From contig JASHUG010000316.1 in the NCBI GenBank assembly GCA_030040155.1, forward strand, positions 1-38,811: DNA of 38,811 bases. The letters run 5' to 3'. This DNA is from Streptosporangiaceae bacterium. Its GTDB lineage: Bacteria; Actinomycetota; Actinomycetes; Streptosporangiales; Streptosporangiaceae. Shown here piece after piece: positions 1-7,455 of the stretch. The translations under genes were made by a program, and so were the position numbers. The notes beneath the pieces are model-generated. The model ran no database searches. It worked only from the letters and a program-made list of their open reading frames with translations, and was not told where the DNA came from. Each line of letters begins with the position of its first letter. Positions within the stretch are counted from its first letter, which is position 1.

Positions 1-212
1 CCGCCGCCGAACCGCCCGGTGTGGGCGATCGGGCAGCGCTGCCGCAGGTCGTCCTGGATCACGTAGGGATCGGCGGACCACTCGTCCTCAAGGTGGGAGA
101 AGTCCGTCGCCCAGTCGGACACCGGGCCCGTCACGATTTCGTTGCGTACGCCGAGCGGCCGCCCTTCCCGCGTCTCGCTGAAGTCCTTGGGGAACCGCTC
201 ATCAACGCTCAC
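1..212 (-). CDS. Cytochrome P450, N-terminal fragment (runs off window)
   Basis: This frame is open from a GTG at 212 to the window edge, so it is missing from the ORF track. The translation begins VSVDERFPKDF and contains the stretch DLRQRCPIAHTGRFGG, which is typical of the N-terminal region of bacterial class I P450s (a substrate mono-oxygenase of the cytosol that takes electrons from a ferredoxin). Only about 70 residues are visible; the I-helix, ExxR and heme-Cys motifs lie outside the window, so activity cannot be judged. The start lies one base after the ferredoxin stop, and a GGAGAG ribosome-binding site sits in the end of the ferredoxin gene, which argues for translational coupling. 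The ferredoxin is presumably its redox partner. The fragment is short, but the N-terminal motif plus the ferredoxin neighbour make the call fairly firm. Confidence 0.8.
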   Translation of the reverse strand, partial: MSVDERFPKDFSETREGRPLGVRNEIVTGPVSDWATDFSHLEDEWSADPYVIQDDLRQRCPIAHTGRFGG

Positions 213-213
213 G

Positions 214-414
214 TCAGCTCTCCTCGATAACCTCGACCGCGCGTTCCGGGCAGTTGGCAACCGCCAGGCGCGCCTCGCGCTCCTTGTCAGGCGGGACGTC
301 GCCGTCACCGAGAACCTGACCGAAGCCCTCTTCGTCCTCGCCGAAGAGGTCGGGAGCCAGGTCGTAGCAGCGGCCATGCCCCTGGCAGACGTCGGAGTTG
401 ATCCTCAGCTTCAC
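214..414 (-). CDS. Ferredoxin of the P450-partner [3Fe-4S] type
   Basis: A 66-residue protein starting at GTG 414 (VKLRINSDVCQGHGRC). The ORF track extends the frame upstream, but that part lies inside the TetR gene in another frame. Cluster ligands are visible as CQGHGRC near residue 10 and a later NCPERAV near the C-terminus. The canonical second Cys of a 4Fe-4S motif is replaced by His, as seen in single-cluster ferredoxins that feed P450s. The protein is acidic, as usual for such electron carriers. The GTG start overlaps the TetR stop by four bases (GTGA), and the P450 start follows the stop after one base, so TetR, ferredoxin and P450 form one transcript. Role: delivers electrons from a reductase, not seen here, to the P450. 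Confidence 0.9.
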   Translation of the reverse strand: MKLRINSDVCQGHGRCYDLAPDLFGEDEEGFGQVLGDGDVPPDKEREARLAVANCPERAVEVIEES

Positions 415-1031
415 TGCTCGCTCCCTGTGGGTGCGGTCGAGGTGCCAGCCAGGCCGAGGCCGGCGACCACGCGACCGAGCAACGCGGCCCACTCGGCGTC
501 GTCGACCGCATGAAGAGCCGGGGTTACGAGCGCGCTGCCCATCGAAAGCAGCAGGCAGAAGTGCGCGAGCGCAACCGGCGACAGCGAGGGGTCGAGCTCC
601 TGCTGGTCCTGGGCAGCCCGCATGAGATCGGCCAGCCAGTCCGCTCGTTCGCGGACATAGCGTCGCATCGGCCGGGCAACGTCCGCGTCCCGCCTGGCGG
701 CAACGAGCGCTTCGACGAGGAGTGAGCCACTCTCGTCGGTGCGGCGAATCAGTCCGCGACCGATGCTGAGCAGCACGTCCATGATCGACTTGTCGGGATC
801 GGCGGCGAGAGCTTCCGCGAGCACTTGCCGGCCGTGGGTACGCAACGCGCCGACCAGTAGCTCGGCCTTGGACCCGAAGTGCGCGTACATCGCGCCGTTG
901 CTCACGCCCGCAGCCGCGGCGATGTCAGCCACCCTGGCGCCGTCGTACCCGCGTTCCGCGAATACTGCCGCAGCTGCCTTCAGCAACCGTTCACGCGTCT
1001 CGGTAGCCGTTACACCAGCGATGCGGCCCAT
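411..1031 (-). CDS. TetR-family transcriptional regulator
   Basis: A 206-residue protein, the usual length for TetR regulators. The N-terminal helix-turn-helix is clear: ETRERLLKAAAAVFAERGYDG leads into VADIAAAAGVSNGAMYAHFG at about residues 12-53. The rest is an Ala/Leu-rich helical ligand-binding and dimerisation domain. The start is ATG 1031; a GTG seven codons later is possible. It is the first gene of an operon with a ferredoxin and a P450, and a 24-bp palindrome lies 6 bases upstream of its start codon. The simplest reading is autorepression together with control of the P450 pathway, relieved by a substrate-like ligand. The ligand is unknown. Confidence 0.92.
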   Translation of the reverse strand: MGRIAGVTATETRERLLKAAAAVFAERGYDGARVADIAAAAGVSNGAMYAHFGSKAELLVGALRTHGRQVLAEALAADPDKSIMDVLLSIGRGLIRRTDESGSLLVEALVAARRDADVARPMRRYVRERADWLADLMRAAQDQQELDPSLSPVALAHFCLLLSMGSALVTPALHAVDDAEWAALLGRVVAGLGLAGTSTAPTGSEQ

Positions 1032-1036
1032 GAGAG

Positions 1037-1060
1037 AATTAAACGAACGTTCATCTAATT
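1037..1060. promoter_or_regulatory. 24-bp palindrome, likely TetR operator
   Basis: AATTAaAcGAACGTTCaTcTAATT reads as an interrupted palindrome: an 8-bp perfect core GAACGTTC and AATTA/TAATT outer arms, with 20 of 24 positions symmetric. It starts 6 bases upstream of the tetR start codon and ends just before the LysR stop codon. It is AT-rich in a GC-rich region, as expected for a promoter/operator. Binding by the adjacent TetR protein is inferred from position and symmetry. Confidence 0.75.
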
Positions 1061-1062
1061 CG

Positions 1063-1974
1063 TCAACCCCGGCCTGAGGTCAGGATGCTTGCCGCGCGCG
1101 CCGCGTCGGCGAGGGCGTCGAGGACGGCGGCGGTGGGCGGGGCGGGCTGCGCCTGGCCTGCCCGGTGCCAGGCGGCGATATGCCGTCCGCCAAGCGGTGG
1201 CAGGGCGCAGACGGTTACATGAGCCTGCCCGAGGGCCAGCTGCGGGATGATGGCCGCGCCGCGGCCGGCCGCGACGAGAGCCAGTACAGAGGGGAACTCG
1301 ACGCAGACGTCCCCGGCCGCGATGGCGATGTCGGCCTCGGCCGCCAGTCGCCGTAGGGCATGGTCGCATGCTGTGCCGGGCGGCCCGGCTACCCATGGCT
1401 GGCCGGCCAGGTCCTGCACGCTGCGGACGACGACCTGCCAGTCGGGCGGGATGACCAGGAGGTAGGGGTCGAAGGCAAGGTGGCGCAGCGCGAGTCCGGG
1501 CTCGGCTGGAGGCGGATTCGCGGCGTCGTACTCGGCGAGCACGATGTCCAGGTCGCCGAGGCGCAGTTCCGCTACGGCAGCGGGCCCGTACCGCTCGGTG
1601 ATGATGGGCTGGATGGCAGGGCAGACGGCGGCGAGGGCGCGCAGGGCGGGTGCGATCAGCGGGCCCATGACGGTCTGGAACGCTGTGATCCGCACCGGGC
1701 CGGCCGCCTGGCCGGTCAGCTCGGCCAGGTCGCGTTCGGCCTGGCGCAATTGCGCGGCGATACGCTCGCCGTGGGCGGCCAGCAGGCGTCCGGCTGCGGT
1801 CAGGGTCACCTGCCTGCCTGAGCGGTCGATGAGGCTCGCGCCCGTTTCCCGTTCCAGGGCCAGCAGCTGCTGGGAAACAGCGGGCGGGCTTAGGTGCAGT
1901 GCGCCGGCGGCGGCTGCCACGCTGCCGTGCCCGGCGACAGCCTGGAGAACGCGCAGCCTGCGGGGATCGATCAT
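1063..1974 (-). CDS. LysR-family transcriptional regulator
   Basis: A 303-residue protein starting at ATG 1974 (MIDPRRLRVLQAVAGHGSV). The ORF track's 430-residue version adds an upstream part that reads antisense through the neighbouring gene and should be dropped. The winged HTH is obvious at residues 1-60, with LHLSPPAVSQQLLALERETG and the family's LTAAGRLL segment. The remainder is the two-lobed substrate-binding domain (VRITAFQTVMGPLIAPALR, then LDIVLAEYD). It is divergent from the small monooxygenase-like gene at 2041 with 66 bp between the starts, the usual arrangement for LysR control of an adjacent gene. It ends two bases from the TetR operator, so read-through into the TetR operon is possible. 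Confidence 0.92.
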   Translation of the reverse strand: MIDPRRLRVLQAVAGHGSVAAAAGALHLSPPAVSQQLLALERETGASLIDRSGRQVTLTAAGRLLAAHGERIAAQLRQAERDLAELTGQAAGPVRITAFQTVMGPLIAPALRALAAVCPAIQPIITERYGPAAVAELRLGDLDIVLAEYDAANPPPAEPGLALRHLAFDPYLLVIPPDWQVVVRSVQDLAGQPWVAGPPGTACDHALRRLAAEADIAIAAGDVCVEFPSVLALVAAGRGAAIIPQLALGQAHVTVCALPPLGGRHIAAWHRAGQAQPAPPTAAVLDALADAARAASILTSGRG

Positions 1975-1999
1975 CCGGAACTTCTGCTTTCGCTTCGCG

Positions 2000-2024
2000 G
2001 TAGATAATTCACCTTTACTTCTAC
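2000..2024. promoter_or_regulatory. Inverted repeat in the lysR/2041 divergent promoter
   Basis: GTAGA-N15-TCTAC, perfect 5-bp arms, in the AT-rich 66-bp gap between the divergent LysR gene and the gene at 2041. LysR proteins usually bind interrupted dyads in such gaps, so this is a reasonable candidate site. The arms are short and chance is not excluded. Confidence 0.4.
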
Positions 2025-2040
2025 ATCGGAGCGGGTCACG

Positions 2041-2385
2041 ATGCCTGTCATGACACAGACAGAGGGCATGATGGTCAGGACCTGGTCGGCGACAGCCGAT
2101 GCCGTGGGCGCGGGGAAATACAGCCGCTACTTCGACGGCACACTGCTGCCTGAGCTGCGCAAGCTGCCAGGGTTCCACGGCGCTTACCTGCTCCGCCGTG
2201 ATCTTGGCGATGATGGCAGCGTCGAGTTGACCACGCACACGTTCTGGGATTCTGCAGACGCGATCCGCGCCTTCGCGGGAGACGACATCACCGTGTCCGT
2301 GGTCGAGCCGGAAGCCCAGGCTATGCTGCTCGACTTCGGCCGCACCGCTGCTCACCGCAGCGTGGTAGTCGATGCCCGTGGCTAA
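2041..2385 (+). CDS. Small dimeric alpha/beta-barrel protein (antibiotic-biosynthesis-monooxygenase-like)
   Basis: A 114-residue protein with the features of the ABM/dimeric ferredoxin-like barrel fold: an opening beta-strand (MMVRTWSATADAVG), a helix (YFDGTLLPELRKLPGFHGAYLLRR), then VELTTHTFWDSADAIRAFAGDD and a final strand. The W-S/DSADAIRAFAG part is typical of this fold. Members act as cofactor-free monooxygenases or heme-degrading enzymes, or are of unknown function. GGAG lies 9 bases before ATG 2041; ATG 2050 is an alternative. It is divergent from the LysR gene, which probably controls it. Substrate unknown. Confidence 0.7.
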   Translation: MPVMTQTEGMMVRTWSATADAVGAGKYSRYFDGTLLPELRKLPGFHGAYLLRRDLGDDGSVELTTHTFWDSADAIRAFAGDDITVSVVEPEAQAMLLDFGRTAAHRSVVVDARG

Positions 2386-2468
2386 CCCGTTGCTGTCGTC
2401 GGCACGGGAACGGGCACCAATCCGAGGCCGCGGAAATCTGATGGGGATTATGCGGCAGGCAACTTAGG

Positions 2469-3686
2469 GTGTCGAACGTGACGGACGAGCTCGATCTGGT
2501 GTCCTTCGACGAAGACTCCTACCACCAGGATCCGGAGCGGCTCCTCGCGCGGCTGCGCACGTCCCGGCCAATCGCCCCAGCGCGGACGCCGGACTACGGC
2601 CGGATATGGATCATTACCCGCTACGCCGACGTGCGGACGGCCCTGGCCGACCCCAGGCTGGCCAAGGACGTCCACCGATGGCCGGGCGGCGGCAAGTCCC
2701 GGCCGAGCGAAACGGTGAACCTCCACGCGCACATGCTGAATAGCGACCCGCCTGATCATGCGCGGCTGCGCCGCCTCGTGCAGAAGGCGTTCACGCCGCG
2801 CCGCGTCGAGCAGCTGCGGCCGCGCGCGGAGGAGATCGCCGCGTGCCTGCTTGACGAGCTAGCGGAGGCGCGCGGAGACGTCGTTGACCTGCTCGACCAG
2901 TACGCGCGCCCCCTCCCGATCGCGGTGTTCTGCGACCTGCTCGGTATCCCGGTGGCAGACCGCGAGCGGATCTCGGTCGCCGTAGTCGACTACGGCAAGC
3001 GCGAGGAATCCGAACGCGCCATACGGGAGCTGGCCGCTTATTTCACGAAGCTGGTGGCGGCCAAGCGGGCCGAGCCCGGCAACGACCTGCTGTCGGCGCT
3101 GGTCCTGGCTCGCGACAACGCCGAGGAGAGCGGCACCGAGGACGAGCTGACCAGCACCGAGCTGCTGTCCACCGCCTTCCAGCTGGCCACGGCGGGCTTC
3201 GACACCACCGTCAACTTGATCGCCTCCGGGACCCTCGCGCTGCTGACGCACCCCGCCGAGATGGCCCGGCTGCGCGAGAAGCCGGCGTTGCTCCCGGCGG
3301 CTGTCGAGGAGCTTCTCCGGTTCACCAATCCGGTGAACCACGCGACCGACCGGTTCACCACCGAGGACGTGCCGATCGGCGACGTAGTGATCCCGGCGGG
3401 CGAGTGGGTTCTCAGCGTCATCACGTCCGCCAACCGGGATCCCGCCCAGTTCCCCGAGCCTGGCCGCCTCGACCTGCGCCGTGACGCCAGCGGTCATGTT
3501 GCCTTCGGCTATGGCATCCACTACTGCCTGGGCGCTTCCCTGGCCCGCATGGAGGCCGAGGTCGCCTTCGGCGCGCTGCTCGCCCGCTTTCCGCGGATGT
3601 CGCTTGCAGGCTCCCCGGAGGAACTCCGCTGGCGTCAAGTCAGCCTGATGAACGGCCTGGAGTCCCTTCCCGTCCGCCTCGGCTGA
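2469..3686 (+). CDS. Cytochrome P450, complete
   Basis: A soluble bacterial P450 of about 405 residues, the normal length. The diagnostic motifs are all present: I-helix ATAGFDTTVN, the K-helix ExxR in VEELLRFTNP, and the heme-binding loop FGYGIHYCLGASLAR with the Cys thiolate ligand. RLRRLVQKAFTPRRV is the C-helix region that contacts the heme propionates. It is closest in feel to actinobacterial CYP105/CYP107-type enzymes, but a family number needs a comparison. The start is GTG 2469 or, with a better-placed AGGG, GTG 2478. No ferredoxin gene is adjacent on this strand; the ferredoxin at 214-414 could serve it. The last 47 bases overlap the convergent MmcQ-like gene. Confidence 0.95.
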   Translation: MSNVTDELDLVSFDEDSYHQDPERLLARLRTSRPIAPARTPDYGRIWIITRYADVRTALADPRLAKDVHRWPGGGKSRPSETVNLHAHMLNSDPPDHARLRRLVQKAFTPRRVEQLRPRAEEIAACLLDELAEARGDVVDLLDQYARPLPIAVFCDLLGIPVADRERISVAVVDYGKREESERAIRELAAYFTKLVAAKRAEPGNDLLSALVLARDNAEESGTEDELTSTELLSTAFQLATAGFDTTVNLIASGTLALLTHPAEMARLREKPALLPAAVEELLRFTNPVNHATDRFTTEDVPIGDVVIPAGEWVLSVITSANRDPAQFPEPGRLDLRRDASGHVAFGYGIHYCLGASLARMEAEVAFGALLARFPRMSLAGSPEELRWRQVSLMNGLESLPVRLG

Positions 3687-4053
3687 CGGGCACGGACCAC
3701 GATCCCGCTAGTGGTTCAGGAGCGCGCATCCGCCACGCGTCGGTGACGAGTTCGGTCAGCCGGTCGACGTCAACGGCATCGAGCCGTACCATCACCAGCG
3801 GCCAGCCATCGTAGGCCTGGGTCGTGAAGAACAGGTCCGGCTCGCCGAGAAGTAGGGCCTGCTTTTCGGCCTCGTCGCCGACAAAAAGCACGGCAATGTC
3901 GGTGCGCAGCCTTCGCGGCTGGCCCGCTCGGCGCTCTGGGTACGACCAGACGAACCCCTGGCCGCCGACCCGAAAATCGAAGCCATCGCAGTCAATCTCT
4001 TCTACTTCGGGCAACGCCAGGGCAAGACGCCGCACGTCTTCTTCATCAGCCAT
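3640..4053 (-). CDS. MmcQ/YjbR-family protein
   Basis: A 137-residue protein with the MmcQ/YjbR (CyaY-like fold) pattern: an N-terminal helix EEDVRRLALALPEVEE, then DFRVGGQGFVWSYPER, a LFVGDEAEKQALL helix, and FFTTQAYDGWPLVMVRLDAVD. Members are often annotated as DNA-binding, but the biochemical role is unclear. The C-terminal 15 or so residues are Ser/Gly/Arg-rich and lie over the end of the convergent P450 gene. ATG 4053 is the natural start. It appears to be a single-gene unit. Confidence 0.82.
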   Translation of the reverse strand: MADEEDVRRLALALPEVEEIDCDGFDFRVGGQGFVWSYPERRAGQPRRLRTDIAVLFVGDEAEKQALLLGEPDLFFTTQAYDGWPLVMVRLDAVDVDRLTELVTDAWRMRAPEPLAGSWSVPVSRGGREGTPGRSSG

Positions 4054-4131
4054 GGGCCCTGTCCGGGATTGAGCAACTGGAGCGCGACCATGCTAGGACT
4101 CGGCACTGACATCTGCGTCGGCCGCGGCGGC

Positions 4132-5841
4132 CTAGCCGGACCCGAGCCGCGAACTAGGCTGCCGCAGTGGGCCAGCCGGGGGCGCCAGGCCGCCCGGCGG
4201 GCTCGCCATCTGGCGCATGGCTCTCACCATGTTCCACCGCAGCGCGCCGACGAGGTCGCGCGCGTGCTCGGTGGCGGTGTAGTCGGGCCGGGCCCGGCTC
4301 GCCGCGACGGCTGCGTCGAGGTCATAACCGCACTGGTCGAGGACGATCGAGAAATCCCGTCGGACCGGATCGAGCCGGTCATACCCGAACGACCGCTGGA
4401 TCCGCGGAAACAACGACCGGTACAGCCGGGCTCGCTCGTGCAGGCCGGAGGAGTGCGACATCGGGTTCTTGGGCCGCTCAAGGACGTAAGCGGGCAGCAT
4501 GTCGCGGAATGCACGCCGCACGATCCATTTCTCCTGGCCGTCGCGGATCTTCAGCGCAGCGGGAATCCGCATGGCCAGTTCGACCAGCGCAAGGTCAAGG
4601 AACGGCACCCTCGCCTCGACGCCCTGACCCATGCTCACCCGGTCGACTCGCTGCAGCTCCGTCCGGTGCAGATTCCTGATCTTGTACTGGAACAGGCGCC
4701 GCGACGAGGCCGGCCCGATCCGTTCGTACATCGCGTACCCGCCGAACAGCTCGTCCGAGCCGTCTCCGGTCAGCACGACCTTGATCCCCAGCTCATGGGC
4801 TCGCGCGAACAGCGGCACCGAGACGACGGCGTTGATGATGTCTCCGTATTCGGTGAGCTCTGACATGCGGATCGCCTCCCGAATGAGGCGTGGGCCGATG
4901 CCAAGACGCGATACTGACACGACCTCGTGCCGTACCCCGAGGTCGGTGGCTAGGCGGCGAGCGTAGTACAGGTCCTCGCTGTCGGCTGAGCCGATCGTGA
5001 GCGCGACGCAGTCCGGGTGCATCTCCCTGACGTGCAGCAGCACCAGCGAGCTATCCAGACCACCCGACAAGATCACGCCGACTGTCAGGTCGGTGTCGAC
5101 CCGAACGCGAATGCTGTCCTCGAGCGCGAGCCGCAGCTGCTTGGCGGCCTCGGCCGGATCGTCGATAGCGTCCTTATCCTCGCCGAGAAGCTGGAGGTTG
5201 ACGTACGGGGTCAGAAGCGGGCCGAGGATCGGGGCTCCGCCGGCGAAGCAAACCCAGCCATGATGCCCAGGCGGAACCTCGGACACCGGCATACCGGTCG
5301 GCACGAGAGCCTTGATCTCGGAGGCGACATACAGCCGCCCGGCACCAGCCGACCAGTACAGCGGCTTCACTCCGACCGGATCACGGGCCAGGTAGGTCCG
5401 CCCCTGGGCGCGATCCACGACGGCAAAGGCGAACTCGCCGCGGAAGCGCGCGACCGCATCCTCACCCCAGTGCGCAAACGCCTCGAGCACGACCTCGGTG
5501 TCGCTCTCGCTGCGAAATTCCCGGCCGACCCTGAGCAGTTCCGTGCGAAGCTGCCGGTAGTTGAAGAGCTCGCCGTTGTAGCACAGCAACCAGCGGCCGT
5601 CGGCGGACTGCCACGGCTGAGCGGCGCGCTCACGGTCCACGATGCGCAACCGCTGCGTGCCCGCGAGCAGGCCGGGCTCACAGACGGTCTCCTCGACCTC
5701 ACCACGCGGCGCCAGCGACTCCAGCATCCGCCCGAACAGAGCCTGATCCGCGTCGCTGACGCCGGACGCGCCCGCGTCTGACCGGTCCGTGCTAGGCCCA
5801 GGCGCTACGCCGGGCCCGACGATCAGCCCAATCCCGCACAT
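4132..5841 (-). CDS. asnB: Asparagine synthetase (glutamine-hydrolysing), AsnB type
   Basis: A 569-residue protein starting at ATG 5841, so that Cys2 (MCGIGLIVG) becomes the N-terminal nucleophile of a class II glutamine amidotransferase domain. The ORF track's 23 extra N-terminal residues would block that and are rejected. LRIVD, CYNGELFNYRQL and FRSESDTEVVLEAF mark the glutaminase half; VGVILSGGLDSSLVL is the ATP-pyrophosphatase loop, and LTGDGSDELFGGYAMYE follows. It probably transfers ammonia to aspartate, but actinobacterial homologues also amidate other carboxylates such as diaminopimelate in peptidoglycan. It begins 5 bases after an M15-peptidase-like gene, which supports a cell-wall or peptide substrate as an alternative. 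GGAAG in the end of the upstream gene serves as ribosome-binding site. Confidence 0.9.
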   Translation of the reverse strand: MCGIGLIVGPGVAPGPSTDRSDAGASGVSDADQALFGRMLESLAPRGEVEETVCEPGLLAGTQRLRIVDRERAAQPWQSADGRWLLCYNGELFNYRQLRTELLRVGREFRSESDTEVVLEAFAHWGEDAVARFRGEFAFAVVDRAQGRTYLARDPVGVKPLYWSAGAGRLYVASEIKALVPTGMPVSEVPPGHHGWVCFAGGAPILGPLLTPYVNLQLLGEDKDAIDDPAEAAKQLRLALEDSIRVRVDTDLTVGVILSGGLDSSLVLLHVREMHPDCVALTIGSADSEDLYYARRLATDLGVRHEVVSVSRLGIGPRLIREAIRMSELTEYGDIINAVVSVPLFARAHELGIKVVLTGDGSDELFGGYAMYERIGPASSRRLFQYKIRNLHRTELQRVDRVSMGQGVEARVPFLDLALVELAMRIPAALKIRDGQEKWIVRRAFRDMLPAYVLERPKNPMSHSSGLHERARLYRSLFPRIQRSFGYDRLDPVRRDFSIVLDQCGYDLDAAVAASRARPDYTATEHARDLVGALRWNMVRAMRQMASPPGGLAPPAGPLRQPSSRLGSG

Positions 5842-5846
5842 CGCGC

Positions 5847-6770
5847 TCAGCTTCCGCTTACCTGCTCGGGTATTAGCCGCAATGCGCGCCCGGCTCCCGG
5901 ACGAGCACATATGTGCCAGGCCTGGCCCTCGTCGATCACATTGACCTCGCCCGCTCGCTGACGCTCGAGCAGGACTGCCTGCAACGCCCCGTCGACGTCG
6001 AACCGGCGGAACCAGGCCATCTCAACGTCGGCGGCGTACCCGACGCAGTGCGCGCTCGGCACCACGGCCGCGTATCCGAGGGCACGGAGATTGCGCTGAT
6101 AGCTCACGCTGCGCGTCAGGCTCGTGACCCACAAGCGGGGCGTGCCGGGCGGCGTCCGGCTCGCGAACTCGGCAGCAATCTGGTTGAGCAGGACCACGAG
6201 TTCGGCGCGAGCACACGGGAACCTGAGCCCGGCGGTGCGCGGCCTTCGACCGGGCATCGCGTGCCGCTCCGCGGACCTGGCGACCCGGCCTGGCAGCGTC
6301 GTGTACTGCAGCCGGTAGCTGAACAGCAGCCTGTCGTCCCGCCTGAGTGCCTCAAGGTGCAGCAGGTCAGGCGCGTTGACCACGTCCGCATCGGTCGCAA
6401 GCATGGGCAGGAAGCCCCACCACAGCTGGTCGATCTGCGCTAGCAGCGCGATGCGAATCATCGCCGTGAGGTTGTCCGCGGAACTGCGCGGGCTGCGCCG
6501 GTACGTGCGCGCCTCGCCAAGCACGCGGTCGACGACGGCATCGGGCCCGCCGGGAACAGCTCCGAGGACCGGCGCGAACGAAGGCTCACGCAGCCGCCGC
6601 GCCAGGATCCGCTCGGTCGCCGCCGGACCGGTCGACCGGCGCGAGCCTGCTAGCTCTGCCAGCACGTCGGCCACGGCTTCGCGGTAGGCCGCTACGTCCC
6701 GGTCGCGCCGTGCCTCGCCCGGAGGTATGCCGCCGCCGTCCGGTCCCCAGCTCGTCAGCCGTTCAGTCAC
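5847..6770 (-). CDS. M15-metallopeptidase-like protein coupled to AsnB
   Basis: A 307-residue protein. The C-terminal third has the zinc-peptidase pattern of the M15/VanY and DUF5715 group: TSLTRSVSYQRNLRALGY (about 216-233) as the substrate-strand motif, SAHCVGYAADVEM with candidate zinc ligands H241 and D248, and QAWHICARP with H286. These match the usual SxHxxGxAxD ... WH arrangement. The N-terminal 200 residues are helical and unrecognised. No signal peptide is visible, so a cytoplasmic location or a non-peptidase role is possible. The start is GTG 6770 behind a G-run. The stop is 5 bases upstream of asnB, so the two are one operon. The likely activity is cleavage or binding of a D-amino-acid or small peptide; this is inference. 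Confidence 0.65.
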   Translation of the reverse strand: MTERLTSWGPDGGGIPPGEARRDRDVAAYREAVADVLAELAGSRRSTGPAATERILARRLREPSFAPVLGAVPGGPDAVVDRVLGEARTYRRSPRSSADNLTAMIRIALLAQIDQLWWGFLPMLATDADVVNAPDLLHLEALRRDDRLLFSYRLQYTTLPGRVARSAERHAMPGRRPRTAGLRFPCARAELVVLLNQIAAEFASRTPPGTPRLWVTSLTRSVSYQRNLRALGYAAVVPSAHCVGYAADVEMAWFRRFDVDGALQAVLLERQRAGEVNVIDEGQAWHICARPGAGRALRLIPEQVSGS

Positions 6771-6821
6771 GTACGCCCCCCGCTAAGCGACCAAGGCCCC
6801 CACCTTGTCTGCCGTACGCAA

Positions 6822-6839
6822 AGTTACAGGAAGATAACT
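6822..6839. promoter_or_regulatory. Inverted repeat upstream of the M15-like/asnB operon
   Basis: AGTTA-N8-TAACT, perfect 5-bp arms, about 52 bases upstream of the GTG at 6770 and AT-rich against its surroundings. It lies between two minus-strand genes. It may be an operator of the M15-like/asnB transcript. Short arms make this tentative. Confidence 0.35.
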
Positions 6840-6919
6840 CCAAGTGATGGCATACGACTCGACTGCCGCCTCGGGCGCGCTAAATCCGCGCGCGTTCAGC
6901 GGTGGCCAGCCAGGCGCGG

Positions 6920-7366
6920 TCAGCCCTCAAGCAGGAAATAGACGTCCGTCTGCCGCTTGGCGGGGTTCTCTTCCCAGTCGCCATAGACCTCCCAGCGCAG
7001 GCCAGCCTGGCGGCCGTTGGCCACGCACCAGCGCTCGAGGACTTCGTGGGCCGCGGCCAGGTCTGAGTACTCGCCGAAATGCGATGTCGTTGCCACCTCG
7101 CCCGCAGGGGTTGCCACGCTGTTGACGTCGCCGCTCGCGAAGAACCCGGACGCCTCTACGCCGACGTCAACGCTTATCGTCTCCAGGTCGCCGGCGTAAT
7201 AGATCACGACATTGTGCCCGGTGACGACGCCCTGCCTGCGCACGACCGGCCACACACGGTCAAACAGCGCAAGGATCTCCCCGCTCAGCCGTCGCCGGGA
7301 CACGGTTGCGTGCGTCGCGGCCAGCCGGCGTGGTGCAACCTGCTCGACGCGTACCTCGTAGGCCAC
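6920..7366 (-). CDS. GyrI-like small-molecule-binding protein
   Basis: A 148-residue stand-alone GyrI-like/effector-binding (SHS2-repeat) domain. MAYEVRVEQVAPRRLAAT is the opening strand, ending in the usual residue pattern; LSGEILALFDRVWPVVRRQG is the first helix; GHNVVIYY and VDVGVEASGFF follow, and the closing part TTSHFGEYSDLAAAHEVLERW is a hallmark of the family. In MerR/AraC regulators this domain binds drugs; stand-alone forms bind or hydrolyse small molecules, or are of unknown function. The start codon is GTG 7366 with only a weak ribosome-binding site. No DNA-binding domain is fused. Confidence 0.82.
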   Translation of the reverse strand: MAYEVRVEQVAPRRLAATHATVSRRRLSGEILALFDRVWPVVRRQGVVTGHNVVIYYAGDLETISVDVGVEASGFFASGDVNSVATPAGEVATTSHFGEYSDLAAAHEVLERWCVANGRQAGLRWEVYGDWEENPAKRQTDVYFLLEG

Positions 7367-7455
7367 GTCGCCGGAAGCTAGCAGCCGGCTACCGAAGTCG
7401 CAACACCGACAGCGCGATAGCGACCACGATCTGCCAGATTCGTGAACCAGAGTCG

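Noticed and set aside
4132-6770. Lasso-peptide cluster with AsnB as cyclase
   Set aside because: No precursor peptide, no RRE/B1 or B2 protease gene. The AsnB has a normal glutaminase N-terminal Cys and a PP-loop, so ordinary amidotransfer is more likely.
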